This document shows, one piece after another, positions 1 through 8,038 of a stretch of 64,000 nucleotides of DNA (position 1 is its first letter; each line of letters starts with the position of its first letter). Source of the DNA: Cohnella phaseoli (GTDB taxonomy: Bacteria; Bacillota; Bacilli; Paenibacillales; Paenibacillaceae); the NCBI RefSeq assembly GCF_003386235.1, contig NZ_QRDZ01000038.1:27059-91058 (forward strand), given 5' to 3'. Below the pieces are notes generated by a model. It saw only the letters and a program-made list of their open reading frames with translations, was not told the DNA's origin and made no database searches. The position numbers and the translations under genes are program-made.

Positions 1-1
1 G

Positions 2-2134
2 CCTGCCGCAGCGACGGGGCATAAGTTTGTGTACCTCAATGCGGCAAACGGCGTGGTAACCATACCGAACGTGGGAGAAACACTGAGCGGTTATACGGAG
101 TTGCCGGTTAATGGCATCGTGAATGCGGCAAACGGAGACAAGCTGGCCGTAGCCGAGCTTGATGTCAACGACAAAGTTGTGAAGTTTGGCCAAACGACGG
201 CTGTAGTCGAGGCGGAGCCGGTGGCGGCAAGCGGTTTGACGGTAACGTCGACCGACGTGGCGGGAACGGCGAACGACGGCAAGACGCAAATTTCGGTTGC
301 GCCTTCCGCAATGCCGGGTCATAAATTCGTGTACCTCAATGCGGCAAACGGCGCGGTAACCGTACCGAATGTGGGAGAAACGCTAAGCGGCTACACAGAC
401 TTGCCGGTTAATGGCATCGTGAATGCGACGAACGGCGATAAGCTGGCCGTAGCCGAGCTTGACGAGAACGACAAAGTTGTGAAGTTTGGCCAAACAACGG
501 CTGTTGTCGTGGCGGAGCCGGTGGCTGGAAGCGGTTTGACGGTAACGTCGACCGACGTGGCGGGAGCGGCGAACGACGGCAAAACGCAAATTACGGTTGC
601 ACCTGCCGCAGCGACGGGGCATAAGTTTGTGTACCTCAATGCGGCAAACGGCGTGGTAACCATACCGAACGTGGGAGAAACACTGAGCGGTTATACGGAG
701 TTGCCGGTTAGTGGCATCGTGAATGCGGCAAACGGAGACAAGCTGGCCGTAGCGGAGCTTGATGTCAACGACAAAGTTGTGAAGTTTGGCCAAACGACGG
801 CTGTTGTCGTGGCAGAGCCAAGAAGCGGCAACTCCGGCTCCACGCAACCATCTGGAACGAGTGCTACCCCTCCCTCGAATACAGGGGTGGACATTCTTGT
901 GAACGGCAAAGCGGAAACCGCTGGAACGGCGACGACGTCCAAACGGGCGGATCAGACCGTAACGACAATCGTCGTGGATCAGAAGAAGCTGCAGGCCAAA
1001 CTGACATCAGCAGAGCAACGTCCGATCATCACCATTCCGGCGAACATGAAGACCGATGTCATCGTCAGTGAGTTGAACGGCCAAATGATAAAGAACATGG
1101 AAAACAAGCAGGCCGTGCTGGAAATCAAGACGGATCGGGCAATCTACACGCTCCCGGCGTATCAAATCAACATCGACTCTGTGTTCGATCAGATTGGCAA
1201 GTCGGTAGCGCTGGAAGATATCAAGATTCAAATCGAAATATCTGCAACTACAGCCGATATGGTGAAAGTCGTCCAGCAATCGGCAACCAAAGGAAAGTTT
1301 GAATTGGTCGTATCTCCGGTAAACTTTACCATCAGAGGTACTTACGGAGACAGAAGCGTTGAAATCAACAAGTTCGACGCTTATGTGGAGCGTAAGGTCG
1401 CCTTACCCGACGACGTAGACCCGGCCCAAATAACGACGGGGGTCGTCATAGAGCCAAACGGTACAGTGCGTCACGTGCCGACCAAGATTTCCAAGATCGA
1501 CGGTAAATACTTCGCGGTCATCAACAGCTTGACGAACAGTACGTACTCGGTTGTCTGGCATCCGGTCACGTTCAGCGACGTAGCGAACCACTGGGCGAAA
1601 GACATGGTCAACGACATGGGTTCGCGATTGATCTTTGAAGGAACCGGCGGCAGTCAGTTTAATCCCGACCGTGACATTACCCGCGGGGAATTCGCGGTGA
1701 TCCTTGTTCGCGGACTGGGGCTCCAGTTGGAGAAAGGTGGGACGACGTCGTTCTCGGATGTGAAATCCACGGACCCGTACCGCGCTGCGATCGACACGGC
1801 CCATGTATACCAGCTGCTCAGCGGTTTCGACGACGGTACATTCCGTCCCAACGACAAAATCACGCGGGAGCAGGCTATGGTCATCATTTCCAATGCGCTG
1901 CGGTTGACTGGGCTTAAAACTAAGCTGTCCGGCCAGTCGGTGGAAGAAACGCTTCGTTCGTACGCGGATGGGGCGAAAGTTTCTGAATGGGCGAAAAACG
2001 GTATTGCCGATAGCGTACAGGCCGGCGTCGTGTCCGGCAGAAGCGACGATACGCTTGCTCCGAAAGCTTACATGACGAGAGCCGAATTCGCGGCGATCAT
2101 GCAACGGCTGCTTCAAAAATCGGGACTTATCTAA
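2..2134 (+). CDS. Cell-surface protein with 100-residue repeats and three SLH domains (5' partial)
   Basis: The frame is open from the left edge, so the true start lies upstream; the first in-frame GTG (29) falls inside a repeat and is not a start. The visible ~710 residues begin with 100-residue repeats (units from 29, 329 and 629, the third cut near 820), each containing LAVAELD and VVKFGQTTAVV. A Ser/Pro/Thr linker (about 825-890) and ~220 residues of unrecognised fold follow. The C-terminus holds three S-layer homology domains (about 1565-1720, 1750-1905, 1950-2125), recognisable by FSDV, HWAK or SEWAK starts and ITRGEF/ITREQA/MTRAEF ends. SLH triplets bind secondary cell-wall polysaccharide, so this should be an exported, wall-bound protein. 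The role of the repeats is unknown; adhesin or stalk is only a guess. Confidence 0.85.
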   Translation, partial: PAAATGHKFVYLNAANGVVTIPNVGETLSGYTELPVNGIVNAANGDKLAVAELDVNDKVVKFGQTTAVVEAEPVAASGLTVTSTDVAGTANDGKTQISVAPSAMPGHKFVYLNAANGAVTVPNVGETLSGYTDLPVNGIVNATNGDKLAVAELDENDKVVKFGQTTAVVVAEPVAGSGLTVTSTDVAGAANDGKTQITVAPAAATGHKFVYLNAANGVVTIPNVGETLSGYTELPVSGIVNAANGDKLAVAELDVNDKVVKFGQTTAVVVAEPRSGNSGSTQPSGTSATPPSNTGVDILVNGKAETAGTATTSKRADQTVTTIVVDQKKLQAKLTSAEQRPIITIPANMKTDVIVSELNGQMIKNMENKQAVLEIKTDRAIYTLPAYQINIDSVFDQIGKSVALEDIKIQIEISATTADMVKVVQQSATKGKFELVVSPVNFTIRGTYGDRSVEINKFDAYVERKVALPDDVDPAQITTGVVIEPNGTVRHVPTKISKIDGKYFAVINSLTNSTYSVVWHPVTFSDVANHWAKDMVNDMGSRLIFEGTGGSQFNPDRDITRGEFAVILVRGLGLQLEKGGTTSFSDVKSTDPYRAAIDTAHVYQLLSGFDDGTFRPNDKITREQAMVIISNALRLTGLKTKLSGQSVEETLRSYADGAKVSEWAKNGIADSVQAGVVSGRSDDTLAPKAYMTRAEFAAIMQRLLQKSGLI
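29..822. repeat. Tandem 300-bp coding repeat, about 2.6 units visible
   Basis: Blocks starting GTGTACCTCAATGCGGCAAA recur at 29, 329 and 629, an exact 300-bp (100-codon) period inside the SLH protein. The first and third units differ at only a handful of sites, while the second carries more changes. This A-B-A pattern points to recent duplication or gene conversion. The array continues off the left edge. Confidence 0.9.
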
Positions 2135-2278
2135 TACACCAGTTGCGGATTCTATAAAGTGCAGAGTTGTCCTTTTTTTAACTCCGGCTGACCAATTGAC
2201 ATACATCGGTCCGCCGTGCGGCAAGAGGGGAACTCTATTGTCAGCGGACTTTGCGAGACATCTTTCGTTGGATATTAA

Positions 2279-2656
2279 GGCACTATTTTGACCTTCGCTC
2301 CGCTGCTGGGGTGGCATCAGGGCACTATTTTGGCCTTCGCTCCGCGGCTGGGGTGGCATCAGGGCACTATTTTGGCCTTCGCTCCGCGGTTGGGGTGGCA
2401 TCAGGGCACTATTTTGGCCTTCGCTCCGCGGCTGGGGTGGCGTCAGGGCATTATTTTGGCCTTCGCTCCGCGGCTGGGGTGGCGTCAGGGCATTATTTTG
2501 GCCTTCGCTCCGCGGCTGGGGTGGCATCAGGGCACTATTTTGGCCTTCGCTCCGCGGCTGGGGTGGCATCAGGGCACTATTTTGGCCTTCGCTCCCCGGC
2601 TGGGGTGGCGTCAGGGCACTATTTTGGCCTTCGCTCCCCGGCTGGGGTAGTGGAGG
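2279..2656. repeat. Intergenic 42-bp tandem array, nine units
   Basis: Units beginning GGCACTATTTTGGCCTTCGC start at 2279 and recur every 42 bp at 2321, 2363, 2405, 2447, 2489, 2531, 2573 and 2615; a degraded tenth head (GGCACT) sits at 2655. Units abut with no spacer and differ by a few substitutions (GCATCA/GCGTCA, CACT/CATT, GCGG/CCGG). The period is a multiple of three, so several frames stay open through the array, but none has a plausible start or a recognisable product. Apart from this array, the 700 bp between the SLH gene and htpX hold nothing I can name. Confidence 0.92.
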
Positions 2657-2835
2657 CACTTTTTTTTGACTCAACCCCAAATTATCGGCTGACTGAATCA
2701 AGAGAGGTGCCTATTCATCCAGATTTGCTTGACTGATAATGAAACGCAATAGGGGGTTCATCCGTACATAAAGATTAAGAAAAGCTCATTCAATAATTTA
2801 TCTTATGTAATTGAATGAAAATCGAGGAGGAGCTC

Positions 2836-3714
2836 ATGAAGCGAATTTTGCTATTTATTCTAACCAACTTGCTCGTCATGATCACGATCGGCATCATCTT
2901 GTCCGTGTTCGGAGTTAGCTCATATTTGAATGAATCGGGCGGAATCGATTTTGGCTCGTTGCTCGTATTCAGCGCCATCGTCGGCTTTACCGGAGCGTTT
3001 ATCTCTCTGGCGATGTCCCGCTGGATGGCCAAAATGATGATGAAAGTCCAGGTCCTCAAGCCGGAGGACAATTTGAGCTACGGCGAGCGTCAAGTCGTCG
3101 ATATGGTTCACCGTCTGTCCCGCGCCGCGGGGCTCACGCATATGCCCGAGGTCGGCATCTACGAATCGAATGAGGTGAATGCGTTCGCTACCGGCCCTTC
3201 GAAGAAGCGCTCCCTCGTCGCCGTATCGAGCGGACTCCTGCACGAGCTTGACGAAAATGCAGTGGAAGCCATCATCGCCCACGAAGTCGCCCACGTTGCT
3301 AACGGAGACATGGTCACGATGACGCTGCTGCAGGGAGTCGTCAACACGTTTGTCGTCTTCCTGTCGCGTATCGCCGCTTGGGCCGTATCGCGGCTCGTGA
3401 AGGAAGAACTGGCCGGGCTTGTTCACTTTATCGCCGTTATCGTCTTCCAGATCGCCTTCTCCATTCTGGGCAGCCTTGTCGTGCTGGCTTATTCGAGACA
3501 TCGCGAGTTCCATGCGGATGCCGGCGGCGCCCATCTGGCGGGCCGCGACAAAATGATTCACGCGCTGCGCGGGCTCAAAGCCTATCAGGATCGTATGCAG
3601 GACAGTCAGCAAACCGCGATCTCCACTCTGCAAATCAGCGGCAAGAAGAGAAGCGCATTGTTCTCGACGCACCCGGACCTCGAAGAGAGAATCCGTCGTT
3701 TGCAAGCCGGTTAA
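2836..3714 (+). CDS. htpX: HtpX-type M48 membrane zinc protease
   Basis: A 292-residue inner-membrane metalloprotease that, in known relatives, degrades misfolded membrane proteins. Two hydrophobic segments lie at the N-terminus (LLFILTNLLVMITIGIIL and FGSLLVFSAIVGFTGAFISL). The catalytic zinc motif HEVAHVANGD (HExxH) sits near residue 149, two further membrane segments follow, and the third-ligand region is SRHREFHADAGGA. I start at the ATG at 2836 because a strong GAGGAG lies 6-13 bp before it; an in-frame ATG at 2815 overlaps that ribosome site and lacks its own. Length matches the family. It appears monocistronic, with a terminator shared with the convergent operon. Confidence 0.95.
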   Translation: MKRILLFILTNLLVMITIGIILSVFGVSSYLNESGGIDFGSLLVFSAIVGFTGAFISLAMSRWMAKMMMKVQVLKPEDNLSYGERQVVDMVHRLSRAAGLTHMPEVGIYESNEVNAFATGPSKKRSLVAVSSGLLHELDENAVEAIIAHEVAHVANGDMVTMTLLQGVVNTFVVFLSRIAAWAVSRLVKEELAGLVHFIAVIVFQIAFSILGSLVVLAYSRHREFHADAGGAHLAGRDKMIHALRGLKAYQDRMQDSQQTAISTLQISGKKRSALFSTHPDLEERIRRLQAG

Positions 3715-3733
3715 CCCCCTTCGGGGAAAAATC

Positions 3734-3770
3734 AAGGCCGTCCCGTCAGCTGCTGCTGTGGGGCGGCCTT
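3734..3770. terminator. Bidirectional terminator between htpX and egsA
   Basis: Stem AAGGCCG-CCC pairs with GGG-CGGCCTT around a 15-base loop. The leftward side runs into TTTTT, the rightward side is only weakly T-rich. It sits between the convergent stops at 3714 and 3780. Confidence 0.7.
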
Positions 3771-3779
3771 CTTCGTCGC

Positions 3780-4874
3780 TTAATTCGATTCGTTGTACGT
3801 TCTAAGCAGGGTGTAGCGGTTGGGGCGAATACGGTGCGCCTCGCGCAAGCTTCGCTCGAGCAGCTCTTGGCCGATGCCGAGCGCTTCGGGGGCGGTCGGC
3901 CCTCCTGCCAGCGCAAGCAGTCGGCGAATTTCCTCGCCGCTTGGAATGCGGGCGATCGCCTCGGTCAGCGCCTCGCGATGCTCCACAGGAAACAGCTCCG
4001 GCCGCTCCGAAGCCAACTCGCGGTACAGGTCCGAAATGATCGCGCAGGCGATCCCGACCTTCGCGCCATGCAGTACCTGCTTACGACCGAGTCGAAGCAG
4101 CTCCATCTCCCAGTAGTGGGAGAGATGATGCTCGGCGCCGGAGGCCGAGTGAGACTGGCCGAATTGCAGCATCGCGAAGCCGGACTCGATAAGCGCCCGA
4201 GTCAGCGTCTCGATACCATGCGGCGTGCGGCGTCCGATCTCTTCGCTATGCTCCACGCACGCCAGCAGAGCTCGCTCCGTTCGCTCGTACACCTCGCGCG
4301 AGAACGGCTCCCCACCTGCTAGATGGCCGAACGTCCAGTCGAATAGAGAAGTATATTTGCCCAGCATATCGCCGAAGCCTGCGGCAACCATCGCGTCCGG
4401 AGCTTGCGTCAGAATGTCCAGATCCGCGAAAATAGCGGAAGGTCCGATGGCTCCGATCGTTTTTTTCTCGCCGCGCAGAATGAGCGGCGCTCCGACGGAA
4501 TTAAAGCCGTCGACAGAAGGCGCTGTAGGCACCGATACGAAGGGGATACCGACAGCGTATGCCGCAAAGCGCGAGATGTCGTGCAGCGTCCCCGAGCCGA
4601 CGGCGATCGCAACTTCCGCGGCCTCCTGGCGCAGCGCCAGAATCAGTTGGACTATGGAAGCCTCGTCCGCGATCACATCGCCTTGGCGATCAGGCTCAAT
4701 CCGCGTTGTTCCAACTTGAATTCCTGCACGTTCAATCTCCCGTTCCAGTCTCTCCCCCGCCACTTTATACGTCATTTCGTCGACCGCGATGGCGACTTGG
4801 CGATATCCTTGCTCTTTCAAGTACGGGGCAACCGCGTTAAGCGCGCCGGCTTCGATTTTTACGGGAAAGGTCAT
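3780..4874 (-). CDS. egsA: sn-glycerol-1-phosphate dehydrogenase (AraM/EgsA family)
   Basis: A 364-residue member of the iron-containing alcohol dehydrogenase superfamily. AraM of Bacillus subtilis reduces dihydroxyacetone phosphate to sn-glycerol-1-phosphate, a precursor of archaeal-type ether lipids such as heptaprenylglyceryl phosphate. Visible hallmarks are the nucleotide loop VGSGTLHDISRFAA, PTAPSVDGFNSVGAPL, and metal-binding His/Asp residues in GFGDMLGKYTSLFDW, HSASGAEHHLSHYWE and LHGAKVGI. Its ATG overlaps the TGA of the upstream phosphatase (ATGA, 4871-4874), so the two are translationally coupled. The araL-araM order matches the B. subtilis ara operon, but no arabinose genes are present here. 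Confidence 0.93.
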   Translation of the reverse strand: MTFPVKIEAGALNAVAPYLKEQGYRQVAIAVDEMTYKVAGERLEREIERAGIQVGTTRIEPDRQGDVIADEASIVQLILALRQEAAEVAIAVGSGTLHDISRFAAYAVGIPFVSVPTAPSVDGFNSVGAPLILRGEKKTIGAIGPSAIFADLDILTQAPDAMVAAGFGDMLGKYTSLFDWTFGHLAGGEPFSREVYERTERALLACVEHSEEIGRRTPHGIETLTRALIESGFAMLQFGQSHSASGAEHHLSHYWEMELLRLGRKQVLHGAKVGIACAIISDLYRELASERPELFPVEHREALTEAIARIPSGEEIRRLLALAGGPTAPEALGIGQELLERSLREAHRIRPNRYTLLRTYNESN

Positions 4875-5680
4875 TGACGCTCCTCCTTGTCGGACTGCAG
4901 CAGCGTGCGAATGTCCGAGATGGAATCCCAGATAAAATCGGGGCGCTCCTCGGCGGCTTCGCCGCGTTCACGCGTTGTCGATCCGCTGAGCACGAGCGCC
5001 GTGCGGATACCGGCGCGCTTGCCCAGGGCGATATCGGAATGGAGGCTGTCCCCGATGACGAGACAGCGTTCGGGCGGCAGATCCAAAGCGCGAAGAGCCG
5101 CATTGGCCATATAGGCCGAAGGCTTGCCGACGACGACGGACACCTCTGCTCCGGTCGTATGGACGATCGCGGCGATCGTAGCCCCCACGTCGATACATTC
5201 TCCGCCGTCTCCGGGGAAAGTCTTGTCTTCGTTGGTGACGATAAGTTTGGCGCCGCTGCGAGCGGCCCGAAAAGCGTCGTTCAGTTCCGCGTAAGTCAGC
5301 GACTCATGAAGCGTAATAACGAGCCAATCGGCTTCCTCCGGCTTGGCGGCGAGTTGAACTCCATGGCTCCTCAGTTCCTCATGCAATCCTTCATCTCCGA
5401 ACAGCCAGGCTTTGCCGTCAGGCTCGTTCTCCAGCAAATATGTGGCGGTCACGGAAGAGGTTAGAATAATCTCCTCCGCCGCTGCCGGAATGCCCATCGC
5501 CTCAAGCTTTTCTTGGCACATTCTTCGGGAATAATTGCCGCGGTTGCTTAAGAAAACGACCTTTATACCTGCGGCGCGAATATGCTCCATCGTTTCCTTG
5601 GCTCCCTCAATCGCTTGAGAGCCGAGATAGATCGTACCGTCCAGGTCGATAATCAATCCATCGATTCCGTTCAATGCCAT
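4871..5680 (-). CDS. araL: HAD-IIA sugar-phosphate phosphatase (AraL/NagD-like)
   Basis: A ~269-residue HAD-superfamily phosphatase of the NagD/AraL subfamily. The motifs are in order: nucleophile DLDGTI near residue 12, LSNRG (motif II), the conserved Lys in VVGKPSAYM (motif III) and IGDSLHSDIALG (motif IV), with a large cap between II and III. Start chosen at 5680 (ATGGCATTGAACGG), which has GGGGGA about 8 bp upstream; the frame is open a further 69 bp but without a ribosome site. AraL-type enzymes dephosphorylate small sugar phosphates. Coupling to the glycerol-1-phosphate dehydrogenase suggests a triose or glycerol phosphate as substrate or a by-product to be removed; that is inference. 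Confidence 0.9.
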   Translation of the reverse strand: MALNGIDGLIIDLDGTIYLGSQAIEGAKETMEHIRAAGIKVVFLSNRGNYSRRMCQEKLEAMGIPAAAEEIILTSSVTATYLLENEPDGKAWLFGDEGLHEELRSHGVQLAAKPEEADWLVITLHESLTYAELNDAFRAARSGAKLIVTNEDKTFPGDGGECIDVGATIAAIVHTTGAEVSVVVGKPSAYMANAALRALDLPPERCLVIGDSLHSDIALGKRAGIRTALVLSGSTTRERGEAAEERPDFIWDSISDIRTLLQSDKEERQ

Positions 5681-5727
5681 GATGCAGTTTCCCCCTAAAT
5701 CGCGAATTCTCTTCCCTCTATTGTCCT

Positions 5728-5803
5728 TTCGTTTGCTTGCGAATGTCAACGATTGAGTGCGTTTATCGACGTTCGCATCCGCTTGTATATGAACGTTCGT
5801 TTG
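5728..5803. promoter_or_regulatory. Putative DeoR-regulator sites ahead of the phosphatase gene
   Basis: Two copies of TTCGTTTG (5728-5735 and 5796-5803) lie in the 132-bp gap between the DeoR gene and the phosphatase. Related CAAAACGAA (6612) and CAAACGAT (6633) lie ahead of the DeoR gene itself. DeoR-family repressors often bind repeated TTCGTTT-like hexamers, so a shared autoregulated circuit is plausible but unproven. Confidence 0.4.
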
Positions 5804-5812
5804 ATGGCGAAT

Positions 5813-6577
5813 TCAGTCGGCTATGATCACTTCCGTGCGTCGGAACTGCTTCAGGAAAACGGGATCCGCCCTTCCGTCCGTGATGAGGATGTGAATCGCA
5901 TCGAAGGCGACCGAGGAGGCGATTGATCTTCTCCCGAGCTTAGTATGATCGACGAGAGCGACGGTTCGGCTGGCGTTGGCGGTCATCAGTTTTTTGAGCT
6001 CCGCTTCGTACAGACTGAAGTCCGTCATGCCCTCCTGCACGCTCAGTCCTTCGGCGGAAGTGAAGAACAGATCGGCGTGAATGCCGCTCAGAATGTCTTT
6101 GCCAAGTACGCCTTCGACTGTCTTGGAACCGCTCCGCAGCACGCCTCCGATGAGGATGACGTTGTTGCGCGGATTCTGGTTCAGCGTCATTGCCGTCTCA
6201 AGTCCATTGGTGACCACGGTCAAATAATTATGGTCGGTCAAGCCTTTGGCCAGCTCCAACGCGGTCGAACTGGCGTCCAAAATAATGCACTGCCCGTCGA
6301 TGACAAGCTTGGCCGCTCTTCTGCCGATCGCCTGCTTCTCCTCATAGTTGAGCTGGCTGCGAGAGGGATTCCGCAGTTCGTTAGCCGCCGCTTGCTGCTT
6401 CCTCGGAATGGCTCCGCCATGGGTTCTTTCCAGCAGTCCCTCATCCTCCAGAATGCGGAGATCGATCCGCAACGTGCCTTCGGATACGTTGAACAAGCGC
6501 GCCAAATCTTTGACGAGCACCTGCTTGTCCTGCTGCAGAAGCTCCAATATCCGGTCCCTTCTATGTGAAGCGAACAT
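5813..6577 (-). CDS. DeoR-family transcriptional regulator
   Basis: A 254-residue DeoR/GlpR-type repressor. The N-terminal winged helix (residues about 6-60) has the family signature VKDLARLFNVSEGTLRIDL followed by LERTHGGA. The effector domain resembles a phosphosugar-binding sensor, with VVTNGLETAM, LIGGVLR and DLFFTSAEGL. AGGAGG lies 8 bp before the ATG. It is the first gene of a leftward cluster with the phosphatase and the glycerol-1-phosphate dehydrogenase, so a sugar or glycerol phosphate is the likely inducer. The changed residues around FFTSAEGL (usually GVDG or similar) may reflect a different ligand. Confidence 0.9.
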   Translation of the reverse strand: MFASHRRDRILELLQQDKQVLVKDLARLFNVSEGTLRIDLRILEDEGLLERTHGGAIPRKQQAAANELRNPSRSQLNYEEKQAIGRRAAKLVIDGQCIILDASSTALELAKGLTDHNYLTVVTNGLETAMTLNQNPRNNVILIGGVLRSGSKTVEGVLGKDILSGIHADLFFTSAEGLSVQEGMTDFSLYEAELKKLMTANASRTVALVDHTKLGRRSIASSVAFDAIHILITDGRADPVFLKQFRRTEVIIAD

Positions 6578-6611
6578 CGCTTTCCCTCCTTAGGTTTGGT
6601 TACATTTTAAG

Positions 6612-6640
6612 CAAAACGAAGGCAAATGACAACAAACGAT
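6612..6640. promoter_or_regulatory. Putative DeoR operator repeats upstream of the regulator gene
   Basis: CAAAACGAA at 6612-6620 and CAAACGAT at 6633-6640 repeat with a 21-bp step. They are reverse complements of the TTCGTTT motifs found ahead of the phosphatase. Their position 35-65 bp upstream of the DeoR start suits autoregulation. Confidence 0.35.
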
Positions 6641-6722
6641 GGTTGGATACTATAGGATGAATTTCTGTAAGAAATATGATACGTTAATGAAAATATGAAT
6701 GTAACAGGAGACGGTTCGTGAG

Positions 6723-7721
6723 ATGAAGGTCAGTATTTTCGACGTTGCCAAGAAAGCGGGCCTGTCGGTTGTTACGGTGTCCAGAGTGCTGAATCACTCC
6801 ACGTCAGTAAGACAGAAGAACAGGGAAAAAGTACTGCAGGCAATGAAAGAGCTCGATTATCATCCAAATGCTTCCGCCCGGAGTCTGGCAAGCGGAAGAA
6901 CCGGCATTATCGGCCTGACCTTGGCGACCTTGCACGACTCCGTTCTCGATGCGGTAGTACAGGAGATCAACGATCGGTTGGCCGAGAACGGCTATTTTCT
7001 CGCGCTTTCGATCTCTCAGGGAGACGAAGAGTCATTCCGGCGCTCCATGTTTCAGGAGGATCGCGTAGACGGAGTTATTCTGCTGTCGCCGGCCAACTCG
7101 GATGTTTATGTGATGGAGCTCAAGAAGCGAAAAATTCCGTTCGTTATTTTGGACAGCCAGCAGCAAAATTTGTCCGTATCGATGATTGTCGTTAACAACT
7201 TCAAGGGCGGATACGACGCGACGAAGCATTTGATTGACCTCGGCCACTCGAATATAGCTCATATTAGCGGCCCGAGATCGTTTCTCAGCAGCCGGGAGAG
7301 GGAGAAAGGCTACCTGTATGCCCATGAGGAAGCGGGGATTAAACCGTTTGGCGTTGTGGAGGGAGGGTTTGACATTCCCTCGGGCTATCGGATCGCCAGC
7401 GGCTGGATCGAGTCGGGCAAGCTGCCGACGGCCGTATTTGCCGCCGACGATTTTATCGCGCTCGGCGTGATGGACGCGTTCAAGAATGCGGGTATTCAAG
7501 TTCCGGGAGACGTCTCCGTTATCGGCTTCGACGATCAGATCTATGCTTCCGAGTTCCGTCCGTATCTGACGACCGTCCGACAGCCGTTCGAGAAGATCGG
7601 TCGGCAGGGAGTGGACATATTGCTTAAGCTGATCAAGGATCCGAGCAGACGAAACGTGAGCATGGAGTTCGACCCGGAGCTAATTATTCGGGAAACGACT
7701 GGCGCGCCAAGATCCACATAA
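6723..7721 (+). CDS. LacI-family transcriptional regulator of the adjacent sugar locus
   Basis: A 332-residue repressor. The N-terminal HTH (IFDVAKKAGLSVVTVSRVLN, residues 4-23) and hinge helix (ASARSLASGRTGIIG) are canonical, followed by a periplasmic-binding-protein-like ligand domain with DRVDGVILLS, GHSNIAHISG, FAADDFIALGVMDAF and VIGFDDQIYASEFRPYLTTV. AGGAGA lies 11 bp before the ATG. It is transcribed toward the ABC transporter but separated from it by a terminator and a separate promoter. Four palindromic GTTTAATCGCTTTAAC-like sites (near 7832, 7927, 7991 and 17882) are the likely operators. Ligand is presumably a beta-glucan-derived oligosaccharide or its phosphate. Confidence 0.93.
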   Translation: MKVSIFDVAKKAGLSVVTVSRVLNHSTSVRQKNREKVLQAMKELDYHPNASARSLASGRTGIIGLTLATLHDSVLDAVVQEINDRLAENGYFLALSISQGDEESFRRSMFQEDRVDGVILLSPANSDVYVMELKKRKIPFVILDSQQQNLSVSMIVVNNFKGGYDATKHLIDLGHSNIAHISGPRSFLSSREREKGYLYAHEEAGIKPFGVVEGGFDIPSGYRIASGWIESGKLPTAVFAADDFIALGVMDAFKNAGIQVPGDVSVIGFDDQIYASEFRPYLTTVRQPFEKIGRQGVDILLKLIKDPSRRNVSMEFDPELIIRETTGAPRST

Positions 7722-7737
7722 CCGCAGAAAGCCGAAG

Positions 7738-7778
7738 GCCATCTATTCTGGCGAACCTCGCCGAATGGATGGCTTTTT
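7738..7778 (+). terminator. Intrinsic terminator after the LacI gene
   Basis: GCCATCTATTC pairs with GAATGGATGGC (one mismatch) and is followed by TTTTT. It isolates the regulator gene from the transporter operon. Confidence 0.8.
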
Positions 7779-7831
7779 GTATTGCGCAAAAGGAGGTGTC
7801 GGACTCCATGTGAAATACTTTTGTAAAATAT

Positions 7832-7942
7832 AAACGCTTAAACATTTTGCGAATATTAAATACATGCAAGAATATTGTCAAATGGGGGTTAATTGGTGAA
7901 TTATCCCCTAAAAATCTGCAAAATTTGTTTAATCGTTTTTAT
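7832..7942. promoter_or_regulatory. Two auxiliary LacI-type operator-like sites
   Basis: AAACGCTTAAAC (7832-7843) and GTTTAATCGTTTTTAT (7927-7942) resemble the main operator at 7991; the second matches it at 13 of 16 positions when read on the other strand. Together with the main site they could support looping. The rest of the 316-bp gap after the LacI stop is AT-rich and holds the terminator and promoter described separately. Confidence 0.45.
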
Positions 7943-7951
7943 TTTTGATGA

Positions 7952-8006
7952 TTGACAGGGCTTTCATGCCAGAGTAAACTCAAATCAAATGTTAAAGCGA
8001 TTAAAC
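7952..8006 (+). promoter_or_regulatory. Sugar-operon promoter with overlapping LacI-type operator
   Basis: TTGACA (7952-7957), a 17-bp spacer and TAAACT (7975-7980) form a good housekeeping promoter. The palindrome GTTAAAGCGATTAAAC occupies 7991-8006, starting 10 bp after the -10 box, i.e. at the transcription start. The same arrangement recurs at 17844-17897. Binding there should block transcription initiation of the transporter operon. Confidence 0.75.
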
Positions 8007-8038
8007 TTTAAGGACGAACTGGTGAAGGGAGAATGACG

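Noticed and set aside
2279..2656. Possible CRISPR array
   Set aside because: Units of 42 bp abut with no unique spacers and vary by substitutions; no cas genes are nearby.
1403..2701. Leftward 432-residue reading frame across the SLH gene end and the 42-bp array
   Set aside because: It is antisense to a solid SLH coding region and otherwise made of the repeat; no start signal or known family.
2251..2736. Rightward frames through the 42-bp array (up to 161 residues)
   Set aside because: They exist because the period is a multiple of three; no ribosome site and the product is pure repeat.
7991..8006. CcpA catabolite-responsive element
   Set aside because: The site lacks the TG(N)AANCG...CA frame of cre boxes and better fits a local LacI operator repeated at 17882.
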